A stretch of 64,000 nt of DNA from Margaritispora aquatica (GCA_007644065.1 VJWN01000003.1:558001-622000); one strand, 5' to 3'; positions 24,137-36,142 are shown, counted from the first letter of the stretch. Program-made: numbers and translations. The notes: generated by a model from the sequence alone, not told the origin.

Positions 24137-25540
24137 TTACAATTGTTCATTAACAAACAAACCTGCCATTCCCTGTCCGGTACCAATACACATGCTAGTC
24201 AACAAGACCTTCTTCTTCTGTCTCCTGCACTCACTCAGGCCAGTGACAATTTGTCTGGCACCAGTAGCTCCTAATGGATGACCGAGTGCAATAGCACCTC
24301 CACGAGGGTTCATCTTCTCGTATGGGATCTTGAGTGTGTCTTTGCAGTACACGGCCATCGATGCGAAAGCCTCGTTGACCTCAATGACATCGCAGTCATT
24401 AATGGTGATGTTGTACTTGGTGAGGAGTTTTGGGATAGCGATGGATGGGCCAATACCCATAATACGAGGTGCAAGACCTGCGACAGTGGCACCGACGAAT
24501 TTTGCCAGAATTGGTTGCCCAAGTTCAATGGCACGCGAACGCTTCATCAGGAGAACAGCAGCAGCTAGAGCATATTAGTACAAGTAAAACAAGCAGTCTA
24601 GAGACACATACCACCATCAGTAACCTGGGAAGAATTGCCACCAGTAGACTTGTCTCCAAAATCCGGGAAAGCAGGACGAATCTTTGCAAGCCCCTCATAA
24701 GTGGTACCCCACCTTGGCCCCTCATCCTTTGTCAATGTAACCTTGTGCACGTTGCCCTCCTTATCCTTCACTTCTGCCACAATGGGCACAATCTCGTCGT
24801 CAAACCAGCCTGCCTTTTGTGCCAGCTCAGCACGGTGATAACTCTCTGCCGCATATCGATCCTGTAACTCCCTCGAGATGTTGAAGTCCTTGCCAACGTT
24901 TTCGGAAGTCTGCCCCATAGGCTGCATGCAATCTGCCGCGTCCTGGGTCTCCAACACGGCGGGGTGGAATGGTTTCTCGAGTTTGCTGCCTGCAACAGAC
25001 ATCAGCTCTGCGCCGAGGGCAATCCCAATGTCGATGCTCCCTGCGGAGATTTGGTTCGCAATGTCTTGTGTTGCTTTCAGACCAGAGGAACAGAAGCGGT
25101 TAACGGTCGAGGCGCCAGCTGTGTTGGGGATTCCGGCTGCGAGAGCTGCAGCACGGAGTTTGTATGCTGCCATGCCATCGTTGACCTGGTTTTGAGTTGT
25201 CAGCTTCCATTAACTCCCGCAGATGTAATGGAGCGTACATTGCCACAGCAGATATCCTCTATTAACTGAGGGTCGATCCGCGACTTCTCAACGACCTGCT
25301 TCAGTAACGCATAGATCATATAGTCCAATTCTGTGTCCTTGAATCCTCCCTTGAAGCCCTTCGTGAGTGGTGTTCGGACGGCCAATGTAATTACTATGTC
25401 ATCGGCATTCTTAGAGGTGCTGCTGAGGCATTAGCATGTGCTTCTCCTTCAAATTTTATGGATGGACTTTACATTGAGGACAACCCTGATGAGCCGGGTG
25501 TCAAGTGCTTGAGGATCGATTGAAGTCTTTCGCCTGCCAT
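24137..25540 (-). CDS. POT1: Peroxisomal 3-ketoacyl-CoA thiolase
   Basis: Four exons on the minus strand, 25540-25473, 25422-25239, 25185-24612 and 24564-24137, give 417 aa, the usual length of Pot1-type thiolases. It cleaves 3-ketoacyl-CoA to acetyl-CoA plus a shortened acyl-CoA, the last step of beta-oxidation. Residues 5-13 (RLQSILKHL) match the PTS2 signal R-L-x5-H-L, which directs import into peroxisomes via Pex7. Catalytic residues are visible: nucleophilic Cys116 in NRFCSSGL, Asn339 in NEAF, His371 in GHPLGATGAR and Cys401 in CIGTGQG. Introns have GTAAAG, GTACGC and GTATGT donors. The exon 2 start could be shifted by one codon (CAGCAG acceptor). Two CCGAGG motifs upstream suggest fatty-acid induction. 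The assignment is firm. Confidence 0.95.
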
Positions 25541-25650
25541 GTTGAGATTGAGATGTGGTTTGTATGGAATTGGAAGTGAAGTGGGAAGTGAGCTTGTGAT
25601 GAAAGACAGCTGCTTACTTTAGTATGGCAGAAGGTATGTGGGGAAACATG

Positions 25651-25900
25651 CCGAGGTTCAAGTGTTTTGGAATCAAGCTGACGACCGAAACACCGAAAGT
25701 AGCATCACGTGGGAAGAACTTGGGCTAAAATGGCATGTATTACTCATCAATTGATCAGTACTCCAACTCCAGGTTTAGATAATAGGTGAAGCAAGTAGTT
25801 TCTTCTCTCCTTGAACTGCAGATGCCGCGGTTCAAAAATTAAAACTCTATGAACTGCCGGAAAAGGGTGCATTGCAGCTGTCTGTATCCAATAGCCGAGG
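25651..25900 (-). promoter_or_regulatory. Two CCGAGG motifs upstream of the thiolase
   Basis: CCGAGG (CCTCGG on the other strand) occurs at 25651-25656 and 25895-25900, 111 and 355 bases before the thiolase ATG. This hexamer is the known core bound by the FarA/FarB-type Zn2Cys6 activators that induce beta-oxidation genes in Aspergillus and relatives. Function here is inferred from the motif and the gene it precedes. Confidence 0.5.
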
Positions 25901-26430
25901 ACCACTAATGAAGATAGCCGAACAAGCTACTTCGAAGGAAGCAACGAACGAAGTCATTTCATGAAGATTTGGGTAAACTGTTTCGTTCACTCGATATTCT
26001 GTTATGAATCAAGCGAGGCATAAAACCCCTACTAGCTCTGGCTTCCAGGAACTACCAGGTACTGGGTACACTATATTCAACTAGCAATTAGACCTTGATC
26101 TGCATCGAGACAGGGAAAGCTACTTGTCGTCTCCCTTGCGAAGTTATCTCGACAGACGAATCGCCATTCCGGTACTTTCAACCCCAATAGACTTTATACG
26201 TTCTTCAGAGAGGCTATTATGATCACAAAAGACACTATTAAACATTATGTAAATGCTGTTTGGAGATTTCAGTACAGATTGATAACACCGTCTGATCCAA
26301 AAGATATCTGTTCTCCATATATCACCGCTTCCTGACCTTTTTCGTAAGGGAAATTGATTGCCACGAAAGAAAAATATGTCATCAATAAGCATGTCCCGCA
26401 TAGGTGTTGCAAATTTTGTCTTTACTTAGA
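25901..26430. other. Intergenic upstream of the thiolase
   Basis: About 530 bases between the thiolase promoter and the 3' end of the next minus-strand gene. An 85-codon frame at 26144-26401 has no recognisable domain and low coding appearance. Confidence 0.4.
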
Positions 26431-27465
26431 TCAAAGACCCTGCTCTTCTGGCACATAAACCTTCTTCCACTTCACTAGCCTAACATGTAGCAGGTCTTCG
26501 ATATTCAAGAATACTGGGAAACTTCTCCTTTGGATACAGAACTCACAAAACGGTGGAGTCGGTTCTGAGGCAGAAGTCTTACGACAGTAAGTACATGGCT
26601 CGCCCTTTGTCCATGTGTATTCTCCCACAGCAGTATCTTTCGCGCACATGATATAGTTTTTCTGAAGTGGGAATTGCCATGTTTTGGCCCGCTTCACAAT
26701 TTCAATGAGTTGGTGTTTGTGGTATTCCGATGTCTCGAGCTCCATCGTCAACTCTTTGATTGACTTCAACTGCGCAAACGCAACTCCCCACCCGTTCAGA
26801 TTCCAAGGAAGAATTGCACCGTCCTTTTCAGCTGCAACATCGCTGTTCATTTGTGCCACGTTGCCATGTCCACGTTGGGGGTTGATTCCAAGCGGTTCTC
26901 CGGTCTCGTTATACCACCAGTCTCCCCGCCGGATAGTTATCTTGAGCTTCTCAATTCCTTGCATGAAATCCTTTTGGCAGAATTTCAAGAAAATCCGTTC
27001 TAGCCAGAACAGTTGTACAACCAGATGAATCTCTTTAACAAGTGGTAGCTGCCACGGGGTCAGGCGGCTGAAGTGGTATAATTCGTGTTCGAAACCAAAT
27101 GCTATTTTGAATTTCTGAGAGTAAGGCCCAGTAGCTGGCGAGTGCCAGAAGATGTGCTCTTTGGTTGTTGGAGGTATGGGGTACGTCTCGAGGTAAACTA
27201 AGCGACAGGTTTGGAGGAGTGCACTCGTGATGGCCTTCTTTCCTTCGTAGCCAGGTCTGTATTGCCCGGTACTTTTGGCGTAAAGCTCGTTAGGTTTTGT
27301 GTACTCGGTCAGAGCGAGAAAAAGGATTTGTTGGCGAATCTCGGCTGGGAGGTATCCATTGAGAAGCTTGGAGTTGCTCTGTGGGTTGACATTGAGGGGT
27401 TGCTCATGGAGGGGAATAGATGGGTTGCTTTGAACCTTTGCGCTCAACCTTTGCGACCTCCGCAT
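26431..27465 (-). CDS. F-box-like fungal protein, uncharacterised
   Basis: A single intronless frame of 344 aa. After a basic, polar N-terminus (MRRSQRLSAKVQ), residues 38-60 read LNGYLPAEIRQQILFLAL. This fits the short F-box-like helix found at the start of many uncharacterised fungal proteins (LPxEIRxxIxxLAL). Downstream is a Trp-rich region (for example RRGDWWYNETGEPLG) and near the end a cysteine cluster (CTYCRKT...PPFCEFC) that could bind a metal. F-box proteins recruit substrates to SCF ubiquitin ligases, but this motif alone does not prove that role. No intron is needed. A paralogue-like gene with the same N-terminal motif lies at 48438-49449. Confidence 0.75.
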   Translation of the reverse strand: MRRSQRLSAKVQSNPSIPLHEQPLNVNPQSNSKLLNGYLPAEIRQQILFLALTEYTKPNELYAKSTGQYRPGYEGKKAITSALLQTCRLVYLETYPIPPTTKEHIFWHSPATGPYSQKFKIAFGFEHELYHFSRLTPWQLPLVKEIHLVVQLFWLERIFLKFCQKDFMQGIEKLKITIRRGDWWYNETGEPLGINPQRGHGNVAQMNSDVAAEKDGAILPWNLNGWGVAFAQLKSIKELTMELETSEYHKHQLIEIVKRAKTWQFPLQKNYIMCAKDTAVGEYTWTKGEPCTYCRKTSASEPTPPFCEFCIQRRSFPVFLNIEDLLHVRLVKWKKVYVPEEQGL

Positions 27466-29122
27466 CTTTTAATAATCAGCAATTTGTTTGAATAGCAAAC
27501 AAGATGATGAGCAAGTCAGCTGTCGTCTATATTGCGGAACAAAAGTGTGGCGGGTTTGTTTGTTCAGGCAATATTGATGATCTCCAACATATTGCTGCAT
27601 GCTGAAGGCACAGCCAGGTTGACACATCAACACATTGGTTTGACCGCATCGACCATTAGCGAGTCACACGTGTCTGCCTCAGGTAATTTACATAGTTGGA
27701 AACCATAGACTGCTTGTTGGTTTATTTTATCCAGAGATCTAACTTTGTTGATAAAATAGTATTGAGAGCTATAAGGCCATCACTTGCCAAGCGTGCCTTA
27801 TGGAGGATTAAAGTACCTTAGTCACAATTCATATGATCATCACATGATGCTTAGACAGTCCATCGGCAGCCCACGCCATGTTGACTCAGGATATCATCTG
27901 CACAAGCTATTCCTTTTGATTCGAGTATGAAGAAAAGGAACCAACCCGTAAGTTTCAAGACGAGAAGATAAGATTTTTGAAACGCAGATATCTCCGCCGC
28001 GTCACACAGGAGGCAGAAAAAATGGCAAATACTGCATGCAAACGCGAGAGGCGACGAGCCAGCAAAAGAAAAGAAAAGCACCACACCCTCATCAAGCCAA
28101 CACACCAATACCATACTCCTGGACACTCATAGCGATCGATCCGGTAATCCTAGGAGCTCTAAGACCAATGATCGACTCGAAAAGAGATCTTGGCCGAGCG
28201 GGAGGCTTGCCCGCGACCCATCTGCATGGCATCTGATGCAAAAGCAGAAATTCCATGCTTCCTTCATTTCTGCATGTTGAAGCCTGTGATATTTCTCCGC
28301 TTTTTTTTTCTTTCTAATCGTACTGACCAGATCGAGCGCCATGCTCAATCTTGTGGTTCAAATTGTTGCTGAGCTTTGTTTCTCGTTCATCTTTGCTTGT
28401 TTGCTCTCTCTTGTTTGAGCAACCGCCAGTGGCAGATATGCGGCCCTACCCCTTGTAGATATCTAAATTTAATTACATCGAGTATTTCATCTGAGCAGGC
28501 TCTAAGCAATCTACTCGTGATAATGGCATCTTCCATATTTCTCAGGTAGTCCAAGATATTATATGTGTGTGCAGATATGTAACTTCTAGCTCACCTCAGC
28601 GGGACGATCCCGTATGTTTCAATCCATAAGCTTATTTTGGCACCTACTTTAGTTGCTGTTCTTGTGGAACAGAGTTTGCTTTGAATGACATCGAAGCTAC
28701 ATGCAAGCTAACTAATGTTGCTTAAGCGGATGTTTAGTGGCACTACCTCATTTTCTCTCCCTACTGTATCCTTAATTCTGCTTGATTCCCTACTGTGCTT
28801 CCATAGGCTCTTGCAACGAGTTTCATCGGAGGTTCGTCAAAAACCTTAGCTTTGATGGAATGCCAGATTGAACGCAGCTGGAGTTGGGTCCGGTCTATGG
28901 ATGGTGTTGCAAGCGTTGATGAGTAAGCCAGTCTAAATATTGAAGTCGCTTCAAGTATGGAACTTCATGTCTGTAGAGCGATCAGACAGCTTCGATGTTC
29001 AGGAAATCGTGGGTAATGTTGAGGTTGGGTTTCATTGCTATATATATATATTGTTTGTACTCGCCTAGAACTCCTACTATATGCACTTAACTTCTTCAAA
29101 ATCTCATTTGCCTTACCTTAAG
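27466..29122. other. Long intergenic region
   Basis: About 1.65 kb without a supportable gene. Several 60-90 codon frames occur but overlap frames of the same size on the opposite strand and carry no motif. A TATATATATATA run at 29040-29051 lies about 70 bases before the next start codon and may act as a TATA element. Confidence 0.5.
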
Positions 29123-30116
29123 ATGTTTTTCCTACAGCTAGTTCTCGCTTTGAGCTTGACAACTGTTCCGATATGCGCTTCCACCTCTACTCAAGCCCAT
29201 TCACTCCTTCGGCCTAGGCATCTGGCCCGAGAATCTGTACGTCCGTCAGAATGGTCTCGTTTTAGCTAGTCTCATCACCACAGGAGAGGTCGTCCAAATT
29301 AATCCTCTGCTGGACCCTGGTTCCAGCACTGTTGTTCATCACTTCAATAACAAGTCCTGTCTCGGTATCGTCGAGACGTTTCCAGAAATCTTTCATGTTA
29401 TCGTGGGTGATTTTATCACTCACCCTATGTTTAGAAGCATTAAGGGTTCGTACGGGATCTGGGGACTTGGTTTCAATCGTCCAGATCCGGCATTCGGTAA
29501 ACTAGCCACAGTTTCCCATATCGTGAATTTGCCGAATGCTCAAATAGTGGATGGGCTTGAAATTCTGAATTCGGGGAAGGGTTTGATACTCGCAGCCGAT
29601 ACACAGCTTGGCATGATCTACACGGTCAATGCTTTTTGCAAGACTGCTACAGTCACTCTGACCAGCCCTTTATTCTCCAGTACATCCGAACTAGCCATCG
29701 GTGTAGATGGTATCAAGCTTCGGGACGGCGAGCTATATTCCACAAACGCTGTGATGGATTTCTTCGGCAAGATCCCAATCAATACCACCACGGGCTACGC
29801 CCTAGATCCGGCAGTCAAGCTACCTGTACAGATCAAGTCAGGAGTGCTGGACGATTTCATCTTTGACAAGTCTGGCAATGTGTATCTCACAAACGCTGGT
29901 ATGGGACAGGGGATGTATCAGGTGTCGGCGCCGGTCTCGATCGCCGCTTCAGCGAAATTCCTAACAAATATCGATGGTCCTACAGCTGCGAGATTTGGGA
30001 GGACACCTCTGGACGAAAATTGTATATATGTTACGAGTAGCGGTGGGAATTTTGCGTATCTGAATCAAAACTTTGTGGTCGATTCGAGGTTGACGCAGGT
30101 GTGTCTTGAAGGGTGA
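29123..30116 (+). pseudogene. Secreted SMP-30/gluconolactonase-like beta-propeller, frameshifted
   Basis: ATG 29123 opens a classic signal peptide (MFFLQLVLALSLTTVPICAS) but that frame ends at about 29266. From about 29210 the next frame over is open to TGA 30114-30116 and encodes a fungal SMP-30/gluconolactonase-type propeller: WPENLYVRQNGLVLA at the start, repeated G-L-x-x-D and N-x-x-Y-L-T blades (GNVYLTNAG), and DENCIYVTSSGG near the end. The whole is 994 bases, one more than a multiple of three, so one extra base near 29190-29215 would explain the break. No intron with credible sites joins the two frames. Intact, the product would be about 330 aa, secreted. Family members hydrolyse lactones or related esters; the substrate is unknown. 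A sequencing error is the main alternative. Confidence 0.65.
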
Positions 30117-31052
30117 GCTCTAATCGATATGGGAATCAAGAACTGTGTGATTGATGCTTTCAACAGCTGAAAACATAAGGTAGCTAGATTTCCAACAAAA
30201 TCTACCAAAAATGTTAGGTACCAACTTCCACCAAAATTCCTACAAATACAAGGTTAGGTACTTCTGTGATGACTGCGTGGGTGGGTAGGCAAGTGGTGTA
30301 GTGACAATACAAAGTAAATACCAGCCCTCCCACTTCAAATCACGTGTAGTAGAGTCCGGTCCTCTTTCGATCTTTGGTTCGTACTTTATGGAGATGATTA
30401 CAATTCCCATCAGCCATGCAACGAGAGATCTGTTTTCGGCTCTCGGATTCTTGAAATCCCATATACACGACACACGCTTTTGGGTATCTCATTCGTCTCG
30501 TATCAACAATCCATTCTCGGCATCCTCATTTATTCTTCCTCACCCCTCTCCTCTTATCCACTCTTCCGCTTTGCGGAGCAACATTCGAGCCATACACGCA
30601 CCCATGACAACGCCCCCGAGCATCTTATCGCAGCAAAAGTCTGGCCTGTTCCAGGTCCCTTCCAGGCTCATCCTGAGGATCTGAGCCTGGACTTCGAAAG
30701 CCATGCGGGTAAGGGAGCAACCCTGTCCATATTCTTTATTTTCCAATTCGTGGTCGGTGCAGCACAGCATAGTACAGCACAGCTCTGCACTCTCGCCGTC
30801 CGATATTCCCTCTGTTTTCTCGACTCTCTCTTCATCTCTTCTTTGAATTTGTGTTGCTTTGTGAGATTCTGTGTTACTTCTTAACAACATGAGAAGACGA
30901 CTTTAGACAGCTGCTCGATATTTCAGCTATTGGTCTTTACTCCAATTTTTCCGGTCAGGTCCTCTCTAAAGTGTTGCACTAGACAGCGTCGAGCCTTTTG
31001 GAAGCTTTGCGTTACGCGACTCATGACTACATAAAGTCACGACCCTCTTGAG
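30117..31052. other. Intergenic, upstream of histidine kinase
   Basis: About 935 bases. Short frames on both strands (up to 134 codons at 30480-30884, plus) have no recognisable domain and overlap each other. The last 300 bases are CT-rich and leader-like before ATG 31053. Confidence 0.5.
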
Positions 31053-34000
31053 ATGTCTTCTCGTAGAAGAAAGATCCAACGACTGTGGCAGCATGAGCGT
31101 TATCCCTCCTCGAGTTCCTCTAATGTAGATTCGCCTGATATGTGTGACTTCGACAGCGCTGCTTTCATCGCGGAAACAAGAGATGTCACCGTGGACCAAC
31201 TTCTAGAAGTCGACCCAAGGCCAACTTTCGTACTTGATTTTAAGAGAGAACACGAGTCTCTATTCCGTCCAGTCTTCTTGAATACAGCTCTCAAAGATGA
31301 TTGCCAGCTCTGCTCAAAAATAACCAGCGGTGCTACAGATGATGCCTATTCACCAGGATACTTCTCCGATGATTCCTCCTTCAAGTCGTGGATTATGCAA
31401 ATACCTGCTGGGAGTGCTTCGCCAACTTTCCAATGCTATGATATGATCTGGACTGGTTACTGGATGAAACATTTTGTGGTTGTCAGCGGTCAACATAGGA
31501 TCATTGGCCCAAAATCCTCGCGACCCTCACTCAGCAGCAGCAGTCGGGGATCGTCATACAGACAGGAAATCCATCGAGAAGATCGCCCGTCTCAATCAAA
31601 GAGAATTTTGAATGGAAACGATGACATTGATGTGCTTCTTGGGAGCCAGCCTAATGCATCCCTCATCTCATTCGTATCGACCGGCACTCCAGACTGGACA
31701 GTAGAACATCCTCAGGGCGAGCTTTCGTCATATATCACTTGGGTACGAAGTCTCGACTGGGCATCTACCCCCCTTGGCCATATGAATTCTTGGAGCCCAG
31801 AATTACGACAAGTTGCCTGTCTCTTGATGGCAAATCCCCTTTCTACTTCCATACTATGGGGAAAGGATCTCACAATGCTCTATAATCAGCCATATGCCGA
31901 GCGGGAAGCAGGAGATAAGCATCCAATGCTCATGGGAACGGGCGTCCAAGGACCCTTTTCTGAAATTTGGCATCTTCTGGATCCAATTTTCACTGAGTGT
32001 AGGAACACTGGCAAGGGTTTCTCAATCAACAACCAGCTATTACCGATGCAAAGACGTGGATTTCTTGAAGAGACATACTATACGGTACATGAAGCTCTAT
32101 CTAGTGTTTAAGGCTTTGATACAAGAACTAACAAAATTACTGTAGTGGAGTTTGACCCCTTTATATGGTGGAACTGATACCCTATGTGGATTCTATAATA
32201 CACCATTTGAAACGTAGGTCAAAATCACTTTCTATCAAACTGACCATCAGAGAGTTCGCCGCCTCGAAAATGTGCCGGTATATCTTGGCTTTGCTCAAAG
32301 ATATCGGATATTTCTATATCTACTGCTTCGAAAAGCCTGCTGACATAGTTGTAGTACACGGCAAGTTCTTAGTGGTCGCGCTTTGAAGACCCTCTTGAGC
32401 CTAGGCCAAGAATTGGGCCTTGCGAAGTCAATAACAGAATTCTGGCCGAAGGTGCTATCAGCTTTATCGGAGAACGGTTTTGATTTTCCGCTAGTTGTAT
32501 TGTATTCTGTACTCAGAACAGAGGACTCTCTAAGAGCTGAGTTGGGCTCTAGTCTTTCCTCGGGCGCTTATGAAATGGAAGCAGAATCCGAATTTGTGAA
32601 CAATCAATCTTGTCCAAGATACTGCCGGTTGGAGGGCGCACTAGGTGTTCCTGAAAATCATCCTGCATCCCCGGCCTTGGTTGACTTGAGACTTTCGACA
32701 GATAAATATGGTGTGGCTTTCAGGGATGCCATGCTCGATGCTGAGCCCAAATTGGTGAGTCTTGAGGATGGCACCTTGTGTGGCCACTCTCTTGAAGGCA
32801 TAAAGTGGCAAGGCTTTGAGGAGCCATCTCGTCACGCCATAATATGTCCTGTGCAATCTGTTACTCAGGCAGACGCAGTTGTAGGCTTCCTTGTAATTGG
32901 AATTAATCCGCGCAGAACTTATGACGAGGACTATCAGTCATTCATTCAACTTCTAGACAGGCAGTTGTCGACGGTAAGCGTATCAGTTTCTTTTTGTTAC
33001 GTCAAACTTGAAACAAAAATAAGCAGAATACCTTGTAATTGAGGCTAACTTAGATTCTAGTCTTTAGCTTCTGTAACTTTGGTAGAAGCGGAGATTCTGC
33101 GCAGTCAAGAAGCAGCGAAGGTTGCTTCGTTAGAAAGATCGCGACTTGCTGAGCAGCTAGAAGTGGAAAGGTCTCGATTACAGCGAATAGCTGAGGTAAT
33201 TTTATTTGAAATCGGTGGTCAAGCAGAAGTTGACTCACAAGCCAGGTCTCTCAAGTTGGAATGTTTTCTATTGATGCAAACGGCCTGTTGCTTGAAGCAA
33301 ACTCGCGCTACTTCGAATTGACTGGACATTCACGCGATGTTCAGTTTGAGTTCTCTTGGATGAACGGTATCCACGAAGATAGTCGAGCTGCAGCTCACGA
33401 TTCATGGGAAACTTCGACAGTGGCTCAACAACCTTGGACAGGCGAACTGGTAATTACAATGTTCTGGTCTAATTGCTAACAAGTATTAAAATCTAACACA
33501 ACTCGCATAGAAACTGAAAAAACCAAGCATCGATGCATCGACAGATGAGGAGAAATCGCTTGGAACAGTCAGTGTTGTCCTTTCATTAAGTTCATCGACC
33601 AGTAATCCAACCCTATGTACTGCCACTAGTAATGGACCTCAAAACTTCTACAAAATTTCTTCATTTCCCAAACGCTAAACTGACTGGCTGAATCAATAGT
33701 GGATAATGGCAGCTTGCCAGCCAGAGTTTGATCTTCACGGCAAATTGAAAAGCGTCATGGGCTCCATAACTGAGATTTCAAGGAAAAAGTGGACAGAAGA
33801 TCTGCAAGCCAAACGACTGGAGGAAGCAGATGAGATGCGCCGTGCCCAGAATAATTTCATTGATATGACATCGTTTGTAGCCGAGTCTCGATTGATATAA
33901 GATTACCTGTACTAATTTCATGCAGGCATGAGATGAGGAATCCCCTAAGTGAGCTTTAGATCTTCCATGTTACAAAGGCACATTTCTGACGTTTTTAGGT

Positions 34001-35547
34001 GCCATAATCCAATGTGCCGATGGCATATCGGACTCGCTAGGCAGAATAATGGGCAGTCAATCTATGGATGTGACAACTAGAATGATTTTGCAAGAATGTT
34101 TGACTAGTGCTGAAACCATACAACTATGTGCTCAACATCAGAAATCAATCGTTGATGAGTATGTGTTCGGCCTTAAAAATGACTGCGCTAAAACACACCA
34201 GCATTCTCACAATATCCAAACTCGATTCGCAGCTCCTGTTAATATCTCCTGTTGCAATCCGTCCAGTGGAAATTGTGAGGCAAGCTTTACAGATGTTCAT
34301 CGTAGAATGTCAGAAGGTGCATGACATCAAACTTGAATTTCATACTGACCCCTCGTTCATAAACATGAAAGTCAACACTGTCATGTTGGATTCCTCTCGG
34401 TGCGTTCTGTCTAGAGTAGCCTCTCTTAAGTGTACAGCACAAGGCTACACAGTCGTTCTATCATCTAACCTTTCTCCTAGACTTTTACAAGTGCTGATAA
34501 ATCTTCTCACCAATGCTATCAAGTTTACCAAGACTTCTAAGAAACGAACCGTAGACGTTTTCTTGGGAGCATATTCAGAGCCTCCACTTCCACAAACCAT
34601 CAATTTCGAATATTTTCCATCACCACATAAGAGAAAAAGAGAAGTGACGCCTGTAGCTGAGTGGGGGTCTGGAGACGTTGTGTTTCTTCGCTTCGAGGTA
34701 TGAGTAACGATTATGGTAGATGATGCTTACTGATTTGAACCAGGTCAAGGATAGCGGATGTGGACTCAAACCCGAAGAGAAACAGAAGCTGTTCAACCGA
34801 TTTGCTCAGGCAAGTCCTCGCACTCATGTTCAGTATGGTGGCTCGGGGCTAGGGCTCTTTATCTCACGACAGCTCACTGAGCTCCAAGGGGGCGAAATCG
34901 GAGTAGCCTCTGAAGATGGACAAGGATCCAGCTTTGCATTTTACGTGAAGGCGCGGCGAGCAGATGAAACACAGGCAGAGGATGAGACTGCTCGAAAGAG
35001 AGTAAGCTGGGATGTTCAAATGAACGCAGCGATGGCTACAGATGTCCCGGAACGATTCGAGAAGCCTCACATGTTTACGACCACGCTCGTTACGCCGGTT
35101 GAGAATCCGGGGCCTGATGTCTCGGATTGGCATATCCTCATCGTTGAAGATAATTTGGTAAACCAGAAAATCTTGGCGCAGCAAATTCGAAAGCTAGGTG
35201 CAACAGTATATGTTGCCAACCACGGGGAGGAGGCCTTGGCCATTATTCGGGAGAGCAAGCACTTCAAAGGACGAGAGGTGGATGGGAAGGACCTCTCAGT
35301 GGTTTTGATGGATCTCGAAATGCCTGTCATGGATGGTCTGACTTGCGTGAGGCGCATTCGAGAGATGGAAGCTGAAGGATCAATAATTGGTCGGATCCCG
35401 ATCATTGCGGTCACGGCGAATGCGAGAGACGAGCAAATCATTCTTGCGAGAGATTCGGGCATGGATGATGTCATGCCGAAGCCATTCAGAATTGTTCAGA
35501 TAAAGGCGAAGATCGAGTCATTGTTGAAGAAGCGGCTGGTATCTTGA
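31053..35547 (+). CDS. Hybrid histidine kinase with PAS-like sensor and receiver
   Basis: Twelve exons give 1229 aa: 31053-32084, 32146-32213, 32355-32973, 33061-33195, 33246-33449, 33511-33567, 33700-33872, 33926-33948, 33999-34158, 34202-34399, 34481-34697, 34744-35547. All phases close without a stop. The N-terminal half has a sensor region typical of fungal hybrid kinases (LDWASTPLGHMNSWSPELR, then GFYNTPFETT), a GAF-like stretch, and a PAS-like domain (GMFSIDANGLLLEANSRYFE). The H-box is DMTSHEMRNPLS with His764; the N-box is LINLLTNAIKF; G-boxes are KDSGCGL and GGSGLGLFISRQL. A receiver follows (HILIVEDNLVNQK) with phosphoacceptor Asp1152 in VVLMDLEMPVMDG and the conserved Lys in MPKPF. 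It should sense a signal, autophosphorylate, and pass phosphate through Ypd1-type relay to the HOG pathway; the stimulus is unknown. His764 lies in a 23-nt microexon. Confidence 0.92.
33926..33948 (+). other. 23-nt microexon carrying the kinase phosphoacceptor histidine
   Basis: The exon is bounded by an intron ending TCATGCAG (33918-33925) and a donor GTGAGC (33949). It completes Ser763 and encodes HEMRNPL plus the first base of Ser771. Omission would remove His764 and shift the frame, since 23 is not a multiple of three. Confidence 0.8.
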
Positions 35548-36142
35548 AAAGGAGTTTAATACGCGAGGATTACTATAAGTGACGACCAGGCTAGATGGCG
35601 GAAGATATCCATGAGAGAATGTCTCACACGTACGAAGTAGTGAAAAACCAGAAGGTCAAGTACACCAAGTTGTATTGTTAAACGATTTACAGCATAAGAT
35701 GACAGATACCCCTTTGCAAGTATGCAATACAGCGTAAACAAATTGATGGCACGTACACGGACGCCAAACTGCTAGGAAGGAGACAGAACGGGTCTCACAA
35801 AAAGGAATTTTTGAGATAAACCTAATACTGCGAATACAATATCATTAAGAGCAGTATAATAAATAGGGGTTTGAGGTGTAATGGACAACGGCCTGGATAT
35901 TCTATAGCCTACCAAATTTCATAATAAAAGGCAACTTGCTCCATGACGTGTGTCTCCTACATGTAAGAATGATCACCGTTCTATCTTCAGGTAGATCTAG
36001 GCATGAAATGGACTCTATTAGATTATGTTAAGTATATAAACACGAATTCCACATCGTAAATTTTATCTACCTTCCTACCTTACCGACGTCTCAAGATTTC
36101 AAATTCGTCTAAGCGAGCTTTTCTCTCATTAACTCGCCCCAA
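35548..36142. other. Intergenic between histidine kinase and MFS transporter
   Basis: About 595 AT-rich bases between two convergent genes. It holds both 3' regions; nothing else is recognised. Confidence 0.5.

Noticed and set aside
26144..26401. 85-codon minus-strand frame next to the F-box-like gene
   Set aside because: It is in a different frame from the neighbouring gene, has no motif and no convincing start context.
30480..30890. 134-codon plus and 116-codon minus frames
   Set aside because: They overlap each other and have no family motif. They lie in the upstream region of the histidine kinase.
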